Source: Hydrogenophaga sp. (GTDB lineage Bacteria > Pseudomonadota > Gammaproteobacteria > Burkholderiales > Burkholderiaceae_C). From it: a stretch of 64,000 bases of DNA. Shown piece after piece: positions 52,859 through 60,334 of the stretch. The stretch is from assembly GCF_030373245.1 (NCBI RefSeq), contig NZ_JAUCZF010000004.1, forward strand, positions 62,001-126,000, read 5' to 3'. The notes below the pieces were generated by a model that did no database searches, was not told the origin of the DNA, and saw only the letters and a list, made by a program, of their open reading frames with translations. A program made the translations under genes and the position numbers. The number at the start of each line of letters is the position of its first letter. Position 1 is the stretch's first letter.

Positions 52859-53655
52859 CGGCTGAGCATCAATTGCCTGGCCTCATGGTGTTGCTTATCA
52901 ATTTGCCTCGTTCGGTGGAGCGCCGTGCCCGTATGGAAGAACGTTTGACCGAACTGGGGCTGGCCTATGAGCTGCTGCCCGCGGTGGACGGGCGAGCGCA
53001 GTGGGACGAGCTGCTGAGCTCGGTGAACGTGGACGCTTTTCAGCGCCACGTGGGGCGCGACGTGCTGCCCGGCGAGGTAGGCTGCTACCACTCACACCTG
53101 CAGGCCTGGCGCCGCTTTCTGGCGTCTGAGGCGCAGGCGCTGCTCGTGCTGGAAGACGACATGGTTTTTCATGCCGATTTTCTGGACGCCTTGCGCACGG
53201 CCTTGCGTGGCCAGGCGCACTGGGACATGCTCAAGCTCGCCAAGATCCGCGCCAAACAACCCGTGTGCCAGGGGCATTTGGGTGCTTACCGGCTCAACGC
53301 TTACCTGGGTGCGGCCACCGGTTTCGGTGCCTACCTCGTGCAGCGAGAAACGGCGAAGCGCCTGCTCCCCGCACTACTGCCCATCCGGGCACCGATCGAC
53401 CGGGAGCTTGAGCGGGTGCAGGCGTACGACCTCCGGCATTTCGGTCTGGAGCCCTTTCCGAGCCACCCTCAGGACGAGGGGCAAAGCACCATCACCGGTC
53501 AGCATTTCAGCGCAGTCAAGCGCTATCCTTTGAGCCGCCGCTGGACCAAGTATGCCGAGCAAAGCCGCAACCTGCTGTTGCGGTTGTTCTACCTGGGCCG
53601 CCGGGGCAGACTCTGGCCGCGCGCATTGACCTTGCCTCTGAGAGAAACCCTATGA
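52855..53655 (+). CDS. glycosyltransferase family 25 protein
   Basis: Protein of 266 aa. Family 25 (LPS glycosyltransferases) signs are LLINLPRSVERRARMEERL at the N terminus, GEVGCYHSHLQAWRRF and LLVLEDDMVFH. Adds a sugar, often galactose, to LPS. Overlaps the previous gene (ATGA at 52855) and the next (ATGA at 53652), so the genes are translated in series. Confidence 0.92.
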   Translation: MTAEHQLPGLMVLLINLPRSVERRARMEERLTELGLAYELLPAVDGRAQWDELLSSVNVDAFQRHVGRDVLPGEVGCYHSHLQAWRRFLASEAQALLVLEDDMVFHADFLDALRTALRGQAHWDMLKLAKIRAKQPVCQGHLGAYRLNAYLGAATGFGAYLVQRETAKRLLPALLPIRAPIDRELERVQAYDLRHFGLEPFPSHPQDEGQSTITGQHFSAVKRYPLSRRWTKYAEQSRNLLLRLFYLGRRGRLWPRALTLPLRETL

Positions 53656-54419
53656 AATCACCGCGCGTGGTGCTCTGCATGAAGTGGGGTACGCTGTACC
53701 CGCCCGAGTACGTGAACGTGCTCTACAGCGCATGCCGGAAGTACATCACCGGCGATTTTCGTTTTGTCTGCCTGACCAACGAGCCTGAGGGCATCGTTTC
53801 GGGCGTGGAGGTGTTTCCGATCCCGGACATCGGTCTGGACGAATGGCACTACTACAACGGCGCCTGGCCCAAACTCGGCGTGTTCAAGGCCGACCTGTAC
53901 GAGCTGAAGGGCAGGGCCTTGTTCATTGACCTGGACACGGTGCTGTTGGACAACATTGACGCGCTGTTTGAGCAACCTGGACCGCTGGTGGCGATTGATA
54001 ACGACCCCTGGAAAGAGAGGACAGGGCATCCTTGCACCATGTCTTCGGTGTTTGCCTTTGAACTCGGTTCGCTGGAGCATGTGGTTGCCCAGTTGCGCGA
54101 AGACCGCGACGGCTTGGTCAAGCGGCACATCATTGAGCAGGAATACCTGCACCACGCGGTGGAGGGCATTCGATACTGGCCACAGGAGTGGCTCGTGAGT
54201 TTCAAGTACCACCTGCGGCGGCCGCTGCTGGTCGATCGGTTTTTGGCACCTTCTGCGCCGCCGAAGGGTGCTCGCCTCCTGATTTTTCACGGCAAGCCAC
54301 GACCGGTTGATTTAGCCCGCCCACCGAGAGGTAACTGGGATCGATTTCCCCACTACGGCGCAGGCGCAGTCGGGTGGATGCGCGACTACTGGCGTCTGCA
54401 CGGAGGACGAGTTAATTGA
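53652..54419 (+). CDS. GT-A type glycosyltransferase, family unassigned
   Basis: Protein of 255 aa. A DxD motif in LFIDLDTVLLDNID near residue 95 and GAWPKLGVFKADLYELKG before it give a GT-A nucleotide-sugar transferase layout. Opening VVLCMKWGTLYPPEYVNVLY is shared with the next protein (WGDKYAASHVNVL), so the two are related. Acceptor and donor unknown. It ends overlapping the next TTG. Confidence 0.8.
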   Translation: MKSPRVVLCMKWGTLYPPEYVNVLYSACRKYITGDFRFVCLTNEPEGIVSGVEVFPIPDIGLDEWHYYNGAWPKLGVFKADLYELKGRALFIDLDTVLLDNIDALFEQPGPLVAIDNDPWKERTGHPCTMSSVFAFELGSLEHVVAQLREDRDGLVKRHIIEQEYLHHAVEGIRYWPQEWLVSFKYHLRRPLLVDRFLAPSAPPKGARLLIFHGKPRPVDLARPPRGNWDRFPHYGAGAVGWMRDYWRLHGGRVN

Positions 54420-55315
54420 CCTCGCCGAACGCGCAAGGCAGGCCGACGGTGGATTGGCGTCTGGTGTTGGTTCTTTGGGGCGATAAATACGCTGCGAGCC
54501 ACGTCAACGTGTTGGCGGTCAATGCCTACACTCAGTCGCCCACCTGTGGTGGGGTCATTCTCATGACGGATCGTCTTCGCGAGGGAATAGATGACCGTGT
54601 TCAGCAGGTCTTGATTTCAGACCGATTCAATCGTGATGAGTTCAAGAAAAATTACACGATCAAGCTCTCGCTGTTTGACTGTGGCCCCCGAGAGAATGGT
54701 TTGCCACTGGTCTATTTGGATCTTGATACGGTCGTGATCGGCGACTTGGGGAAGATCGCCAGTCTCGTGAACGAAAAGAATGATATTTACATGTTGCCCC
54801 CGGGCGGAGCGTTGGGGTTTGGGCTCATCAGGCGCCTGATATTTCGTGGCACGCATGGTCGGAGAATGGCTGTAGGCAACTCATCTGTCTTGGCATTTCG
54901 ATCAGACATGAAGCCCAACCTTGCCGATGAGTTCCATCGTCTGAGAGAATCTCGACCCACCGATACCAAGGTACTTATGAACGACGACCTGTTTATCTCG
55001 TGGTTCGGACAAATGAGACTGAAACCCGTTCCAAACGCGCTTGGTGTGATGTTCAGACGTGAGTTTCTGTCCAGAGCTCGGTGGTTTGGTTGGCTAAAAA
55101 GCAGGCTGCCCTGGGTTCGTCGCCGCAGAGAGGGTGTTGTGGCCGTGACCTTCAACGGAATAGAGCACAAACTGGAGACCCTGCTGCAGCTCCCCGATGG
55201 ATCGCTACACCATGACGCCAAGGGTCGATTTGGATACTGGAGTCGACAAGAGATGGGTTCGATCAAGGACAAGATTGTCAGACGGGCTGGCCTGCTAGAG
55301 CGGGCAAACCCATGA
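54416..55315 (+). CDS. GT-A type glycosyltransferase paralogue (TTG start)
   Basis: Protein of 299 aa. DxD in LVYLDLDTVVIGDLG near residue 102, with the same opening (LVLWGDKYAASHVNVLAVNA) as the upstream protein. TTG 54416 overlaps the preceding TGA and has GGAGG about ten bases upstream. From this gene on the DNA is AT-richer with less biased codons than the genes before it, hinting at separate acquisition. Substrate unknown. Confidence 0.8.
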   Translation: MTSPNAQGRPTVDWRLVLVLWGDKYAASHVNVLAVNAYTQSPTCGGVILMTDRLREGIDDRVQQVLISDRFNRDEFKKNYTIKLSLFDCGPRENGLPLVYLDLDTVVIGDLGKIASLVNEKNDIYMLPPGGALGFGLIRRLIFRGTHGRRMAVGNSSVLAFRSDMKPNLADEFHRLRESRPTDTKVLMNDDLFISWFGQMRLKPVPNALGVMFRREFLSRARWFGWLKSRLPWVRRRREGVVAVTFNGIEHKLETLLQLPDGSLHHDAKGRFGYWSRQEMGSIKDKIVRRAGLLERANP

Positions 55316-55527
55316 TGTGCCTTGACTTTCAGCAGTCAGAGAAGTTTAGGCTTGACAAGGCGGCCATCCTGCTCAGTGGTGAAGACAAGATCCGCACCAA
55401 GGGCAACTCGAACGAAGTGAAGGCGGCAGCTTTGCGCAAGCTCGTGCACGAAGGCTACGGCCGCACGGAGGCCAATCAGGCCTGTGCGGACTACTTTCGG
55501 GACACCTACCGCATCTGGGGTGGTTGA
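55312..55527 (+). CDS. 71-aa protein of unknown function
   Basis: MMCLDFQQSEKFRLDKAAIL opens a charged, mostly helical protein of 71 aa with no signal or membrane segment (LRKLVHEGYGRTEANQACAD in the middle). It starts in an ATGA overlap with the preceding gene and ends in a TGATG overlap with the next, so it is almost surely translated. No family recognised. A helper of the neighbouring transferases is a guess from position. Confidence 0.7.
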   Translation: MMCLDFQQSEKFRLDKAAILLSGEDKIRTKGNSNEVKAAALRKLVHEGYGRTEANQACADYFRDTYRIWGG

Positions 55528-56441
55528 TGTGCAGTTGCACCATCGTCATCCCGACGCACAACCGTGAGGACTTACTCCTAAGGGCTGTGAAGTCGGCGCT
55601 GGCAGCATGTCCCGCCGATGGTGAAGTGTTTGTGGTGGACGACAAGTCCATTGTGGCGGCCTCACAGGTCTTGGCACACCTGCAAGACGCTCGGCTGACA
55701 GTCCTTGCCAACACGGGCCCCAGTGGTGCAGCCAACGCCAGAAACTGGGGTGTTTCGCAGGCCGCTGGTGATGTTGTGTTCTTTCTGGATGACGACGACG
55801 AGATGGTGAAGGACTACTGCCAACGGATCTTGTCACCGAACGGTCCGGCGTCGCTGGCCGATTGGGGATTCTCTAGCACGATCGAGCGGCGTGGGATCTG
55901 GGAAGCGGCCGACCGCCTGCGGGTTCGGCGACGTCTTCGCAACGGCCTTCCCCGCGCCGGCTCATCGCCCCGTGACTTGGTGGCGGCATTGAGCGATGGC
56001 TTGTGGATCAAGCGACTGTTGATCCAACAGATGGGCGGGCTGGACCCCGAGCAGGCGGTTGACGAAGACACCGATCTCTGTGTGCGATTGCTGGCAGCTT
56101 CCCGTTGTCCCTGGTACGAGGTCGATCCTGGGACCATCGTCTATCGGGGATACATGCCGTCGCGTGCCGAGGGCACTCCACTGACAGTGGCCACACCTGA
56201 GCTTCGCGCACTGGCATGCTATCAGCGCACCCATCAAAAGAACGCCCACCGGTTTGGCCGTTTCAGCCGCATGCGGTGGTTTTTGGTCACGAGATTTGTT
56301 CGCAAGGCGGTCAAGGCGGGTGAAATCGGGATGGCCACGGACCTGATCGGCTCACTTCGCCCAACCTTGTTTCGCCTTTGCGCGTGGGGATTCTTTTGTC
56401 TCAAGCGGATGGCACACCGAGGCCGCCCGGCTCGAACGTAG
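55527..56441 (+). CDS. glycosyltransferase family 2 protein
   Basis: Protein of 304 aa. GT2 pattern: TIVIPTHNREDLLLRAVKSA, VVDDKS, ANTGPSGAANARNWG and the DxD-like VFFLDDDDEM near residue 92, then DEDTDLCVRL. Donor unknown. ATG 55527 overlaps the upstream TGA by one base; a TTG just before is less likely. The C terminus is basic with a possible membrane-associated helix. Confidence 0.9.
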   Translation: MCSCTIVIPTHNREDLLLRAVKSALAACPADGEVFVVDDKSIVAASQVLAHLQDARLTVLANTGPSGAANARNWGVSQAAGDVVFFLDDDDEMVKDYCQRILSPNGPASLADWGFSSTIERRGIWEAADRLRVRRRLRNGLPRAGSSPRDLVAALSDGLWIKRLLIQQMGGLDPEQAVDEDTDLCVRLLAASRCPWYEVDPGTIVYRGYMPSRAEGTPLTVATPELRALACYQRTHQKNAHRFGRFSRMRWFLVTRFVRKAVKAGEIGMATDLIGSLRPTLFRLCAWGFFCLKRMAHRGRPART

Positions 56442-56487
56442 ATTTGTTTTCAATCCCTTCGATGTTGGTCTTTGAGGACTTTTTTTG

Positions 56488-57768
56488 ATGCACTTCCGTT
56501 TCAGCAGCCTGAGGAATCTCATCGAGAGTGGGGCGTTGGCCCTTCTGGCTGTGTTGATTGCACTGACACCGGTTTCCTCCAAAGCGATCAATCTGGCCTG
56601 GATTCTCGTGGTGGTCATGGTGATTTGGCTGCTCGCGCGCTCGTCGAAGGCCAAAGACTTGCCCCACGATTTACACGATTTGCGAACTTCGCTTGCGCTG
56701 CTCTCAGCCTTCTTCGTTGGTGGTCTGCTACTGAAAATCGGCATGCAGTTGTTTTGGGGTGAGCCGGTTCGAGGTGTCGCTTTCGAAATGACCGCCGCGG
56801 CGGCGGCGGGTGCTTCATGGGCCATGGTTGCTCAATGGCGAACCAAGCCGATCCATTTGAGTCTTCTCGCGGGTGCCTTGTTGGTTGCCTCTGGCTTGGC
56901 CATTCTGCAGGCCTACGGATACACCTATGCCGGTCACGCAGGCCCCACAAATGCCGTCAACTGGGGGGCAGGCCTCGCGCTTTTCATGTGCATTGCGTTG
57001 GCTATCAGCGTACATGGGCAAGCCAACCGCCGAGATAGATGGATGCTTGTGCTGAGCCTTTTGGGCCTATCGCTGGCGCTCATTGTGGCAGGAAGAAGAG
57101 GCGCCTTTTTCGCGATCCTTTGGGCGGTGGCCTGGGGTGTGTACTTCTGGATTCGAGGTGCTCGGAACAGGGGTTCGATGTCGATTCGCGTCTGGTCACC
57201 TTTCTTGGTGGTGATACCCATCTTGACCATCGCCCTGACTTCCACAAAACCCCTTCCCGCTCCGGTACAACGTATCGTGGCGACCGTTGAAGAGGTTTCC
57301 TTGAGGTTGGGTGGAGGTTATGGATCGGGTGATGTCTCCTCGGGTACTTTGGGTCCGCGTTTTTACCAATACGAGCAGGGTTTGAAGGCCGGTGCTGCAT
57401 CGCCTGTATGGGGCTTGGGCGCTGAAGGGCGTTCACGATTGATCAAGATTGCAGAGGCAGACTTGGCAGGCGCTCTTTTTCACATGCACAACGAATACCT
57501 TCAGGCGTGGGTAGCCTATGGCATCCCTGGTCTTGTCGGGGCGCTTTGCTTTCCTGTCGGTCTTGTCGTTGTCGGATGGAGGCTTAGGGGGAGCGCGCAT
57601 CCACTTTCGTTGGCGTTGACCGGCATGGGTGCTGTGCATTTCGTCAGCGGGCTCACCAACGTCAACACGTTTCACAACTACTACACTTCTGTGTTTGCTG
57701 TGGCCGTGGTCGTTCCGTTCTTGCTTTTGCGATCGGTTCCTCTGGATTCGAACGCACCTTCGAACTGA
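56488..57768 (+). CDS. O-antigen ligase/polymerase-like membrane protein
   Basis: Protein of 426 aa with about eleven membrane segments. The large periplasmic loop (about residues 255-330) contains GLGAEGRSR and is followed by HMHNEYLQAWVAYGIPGLVG, the H-N-x(2)-L signature of the WaaL/Wzy ligase-polymerase family. It may attach the cluster's glycan to lipid A core or polymerise it. ATG 56488 has GAGGAC about ten bases upstream; a TTG just before is possible. Last gene of the cluster, facing tolC. Confidence 0.85.
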   Translation: MHFRFSSLRNLIESGALALLAVLIALTPVSSKAINLAWILVVVMVIWLLARSSKAKDLPHDLHDLRTSLALLSAFFVGGLLLKIGMQLFWGEPVRGVAFEMTAAAAAGASWAMVAQWRTKPIHLSLLAGALLVASGLAILQAYGYTYAGHAGPTNAVNWGAGLALFMCIALAISVHGQANRRDRWMLVLSLLGLSLALIVAGRRGAFFAILWAVAWGVYFWIRGARNRGSMSIRVWSPFLVVIPILTIALTSTKPLPAPVQRIVATVEEVSLRLGGGYGSGDVSSGTLGPRFYQYEQGLKAGAASPVWGLGAEGRSRLIKIAEADLAGALFHMHNEYLQAWVAYGIPGLVGALCFPVGLVVVGWRLRGSAHPLSLALTGMGAVHFVSGLTNVNTFHNYYTSVFAVAVVVPFLLLRSVPLDSNAPSN

Positions 57769-57825
57769 CTTGTTCTAGCGCGGTGGGATACTTGCGCCGC
57801 TTGCGTAGCCAAGCGCCTAAACCGC

Positions 57826-59187
57826 TCACCGCACCATCAACGCGTTGACCCCCTGCAGGTCCTCAGCCTTCAGTTGCCCGCTCGCCTGCTTCAGGCGCAG
57901 GCCTCCGATCAGAACGTTGTAACGTGCCACCGCCAGGTCGCGCTTGGTCTGGAACAGCTGGCTTTGGGCGTTGAGCACGTCGATGTTGATTCGAACGCCG
58001 ACCTGGTAACCCAGTTGGTTGGCCTCCAGCGCGCTCTGGCTGGAGGATTCCGCTGCCTCCAGGGCCTTGACCTGGCTCTGGCCGGAGAGCACGCCGAAAT
58101 AGGCGCTGCGGGTGGCCTGGGCCACGGCGCGCTTGGCGGCTTCGAGATCGGTGCGGGCTTTCTCCTCCAGTGACAGGGTTTCTTTGACGCGATTCTGGAT
58201 GGCGTAGCCAGCGAACAGTGGCATGTTGAACTGCACCCCCACCGTCGCGTTGTTGTTGCGGACGGTGCCAGGGATCGTGCTGATGCCAGAAGGTCCGCGG
58301 GCGATCTGGTACTGGCCCACGAGGTCCAGCGTGGGCAGGTGACCAGCCTCGGCCTTCTGGGTTTCAAGCTGCGCAATCTCCAGGCCTTTTTGCGCCTGCA
58401 ACACATTGGGGCTGAGGGTTTCCGATTGGCTCACCCAGGCCTGCGGATCGGCGGGAGTCAGCGGTGGCAGCACCACTGGCGCGACCAGCGGCTTGGGAGC
58501 GGTACCGCTCTTGCCCACCAGCTGGTCCAGCGCAAGCTTCTTCACGCGCAGATCGTTTTCGGCGGCAATTTCTTGAGCCGTCACCAGGTCGAAGCGAGCC
58601 TGTGCCTCGCGCGAGTCGGTGATGGTGCTGGTACCGACTTCAAAATTGCGTTTGGCGGCCGCCAGCTGTTCGGACACCGCGGCTTTTTGGGCCTTCACGA
58701 AGGTGAGCGTGTCTTCGGCTGCGAGCACGTCAAAGTAGGCCTGTGTGGTGCGCACGATCAGGTCTTGCTCGGCCGCCTGCAGCTGCGCCTTGGCCACTTC
58801 TACCGAGCGCTGTCCCTGGTCGTTGGTGATCCGGTTGGCCGGGCGGTAAAGCGGTTGGCTGGCCGAGAGGGTCACGTTCTGGCTGTTGCTGGTGCCGTCG
58901 AGCGCCGCCACCGAGCTGTTGCGGTTGGTCCAGTTGGCGCCTGCGCCCAAGCCCACCTGTGGCAGCAGGCCAGCGCGCGCCTGCTCGGCCCGAGCCACGC
59001 TGGCATCAAACTGCGAACGGGCAGAGAGGTAGGTGGCGTCAAAGCCGCGCGCTGCTTCGTACAGCTCCACCAGGCTTTGGGCCTGGACCGTGCCGAACCC
59101 CAGCGCCAGGCAGATGCCCGCCGTCAGCCGGCTCAGGGCAGGGCGCGAGAAGCGCGGTCGGGCGAGGGATGTGTGGAGCTGGTTCAC
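57826..59187 (-). CDS. TolC-family outer-membrane efflux protein (GTG start)
   Basis: Protein of 453 aa. Signal peptide ends near TVQA-QSLVELYEAARGFDAT, then two OEP repeats, each helical (AQLQAAEQDLIVRTTQAYFD; LEAAKRAVAQATRSAYFGVL) with the strand signature of TolC. It forms the outer-membrane channel of tripartite exporters. GTG 59187 follows AAGGAAAG. Downstream of pcm and rhodanese in the order usual for Burkholderiales, it may serve the RND pump next to it. Confidence 0.94.
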   Translation of the reverse strand: MNQLHTSLARPRFSRPALSRLTAGICLALGFGTVQAQSLVELYEAARGFDATYLSARSQFDASVARAEQARAGLLPQVGLGAGANWTNRNSSVAALDGTSNSQNVTLSASQPLYRPANRITNDQGQRSVEVAKAQLQAAEQDLIVRTTQAYFDVLAAEDTLTFVKAQKAAVSEQLAAAKRNFEVGTSTITDSREAQARFDLVTAQEIAAENDLRVKKLALDQLVGKSGTAPKPLVAPVVLPPLTPADPQAWVSQSETLSPNVLQAQKGLEIAQLETQKAEAGHLPTLDLVGQYQIARGPSGISTIPGTVRNNNATVGVQFNMPLFAGYAIQNRVKETLSLEEKARTDLEAAKRAVAQATRSAYFGVLSGQSQVKALEAAESSSQSALEANQLGYQVGVRINIDVLNAQSQLFQTKRDLAVARYNVLIGGLRLKQASGQLKAEDLQGVNALMVR

Positions 59188-59215
59188 GGGCTTTCCTTGG
59201 AGCGTCTGGGCGACT

Positions 59216-59563
59216 TCAGTACAGGGGCACACCCGGGTCGCGTTCGTGCGACCAGGCGTTGATGCCGCCGTGGATGTTGATCACCTGGTCAAATCCCTGG
59301 TTGGTCAAAAAATGCACCACCTGGGCGCTGCGCGCGCCATGGTGGCACAGGCAGGCGATCGGCCGGTGGCGGTCGAGTTCAGCGAAGCGTGCGGGCACGC
59401 TTCGCATGGGCATGGCCATGAGTTCAAAGCCGTCGGGCTTGACGGAAGCCGTTTGAAGTTCCCAGGGCTCGCGCACGTCGAGTACCAAGGGCGTCTGGCC
59501 GGGGGCGGCCTCTCGGGCCTGCGCTAGCCACTGGTCGATCTGGGCTGGGTGGATGGACTGCAT
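59216..59563 (-). CDS. rhodanese-domain protein
   Basis: Protein of 115 aa, single rhodanese domain. LDVREPWEL opens the fold and the active-site loop is CLCHHGARSAQVV near residue 72, its cysteine accepting sulfur. INIHGGINAW closes the fold. A sulfurtransferase role is likely but the acceptor is unknown. Lies between pcm and tolC, 28 bp from the tolC start. Confidence 0.92.
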   Translation of the reverse strand: MQSIHPAQIDQWLAQAREAAPGQTPLVLDVREPWELQTASVKPDGFELMAMPMRSVPARFAELDRHRPIACLCHHGARSAQVVHFLTNQGFDQVINIHGGINAWSHERDPGVPLY

Positions 59564-59587
59564 GGTTGTGCTGCGCTCGGCGCAGGA

Positions 59588-60292
59588 TCAGAACTGGAAA
59601 CGCGAGGGTTCGGGGAAGTGGCGCAGGCGCGGGGCCATCGTGTCCCAGGGTTGCGCGGTGGTGAACGAGGCTTCGCCGGTGCGGGTGACGATGGTGGCAC
59701 GCATCACCGGCTCGTATCCCACGATCGCCGCGAGCCTTCCACCGGGTGCCAGCAGCGCCAGCAGGGCAGGGGGAATCTCGGCCACCGAGCCGCTGAGCAA
59801 GATCACGTTCCAGGGCGCTTCGCTGGCGCAGGCGGCAAAGTTCTGCGCTGTGGCGTCGGCCAGGCGCACATCGGCGTTGGTGATGCCGGCGCGCTGCAGG
59901 TTGGCCCGGGCAGTGCGCGCAAGGCCATCATCGATTTCCAGCGATACCACGCGCTGCGCCAGGCTGGCCAGCAGCGCCGCCATGTGCCCGCTGCCCGCGC
60001 CCACTTCCAGTACCTTGTCGGTGGGCTGGATGTCTAGGTCCTGCAGAAGCCGGGCTTCAACGCGCGGCGGCAGCATCACCTGACCGTCCACTGCCGGATG
60101 GGTCAGCGGAAGCTCCATGTCGGCAAATGCCAGGGCGCGGTGCGCGGAGGGCACAAAGTCTTCCCGGCGGATTTCTCCCAGCAGTCGCAGCACGCGAGCG
60201 TCCAGCACCTCCCAGGGGCGGATCTGCTGCTCGATCATGTTGAAGCGAGCTTGCTCAAACGATTCGGTCGTTGTCGGGTTCGGGGATGTCAT
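59588..60292 (-). CDS. protein-L-isoaspartate O-methyltransferase family protein
   Basis: Protein of 234 aa. Opening ARFNMIEQQIRPWEVLDARV, then REDFVP, a SAM motif VLEVGAGSGHMAALLA near residue 94, and the C-terminal region of Pcm. It repairs isoaspartyl residues, though in this Burkholderiales subgroup activity has rarely been tested; the Pcm motif for substrate binding looks divergent (LPLTHPAVDGQVMLPPRVEA). First gene of the pcm-rhodanese-tolC set. Confidence 0.88.
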   Translation of the reverse strand: MTSPNPTTTESFEQARFNMIEQQIRPWEVLDARVLRLLGEIRREDFVPSAHRALAFADMELPLTHPAVDGQVMLPPRVEARLLQDLDIQPTDKVLEVGAGSGHMAALLASLAQRVVSLEIDDGLARTARANLQRAGITNADVRLADATAQNFAACASEAPWNVILLSGSVAEIPPALLALLAPGGRLAAIVGYEPVMRATIVTRTGEASFTTAQPWDTMAPRLRHFPEPSRFQF

Positions 60293-60334
60293 TTCATGTA
60301 CTCCGGGGGGTATCTTAAACCAGGTTGGACCATT

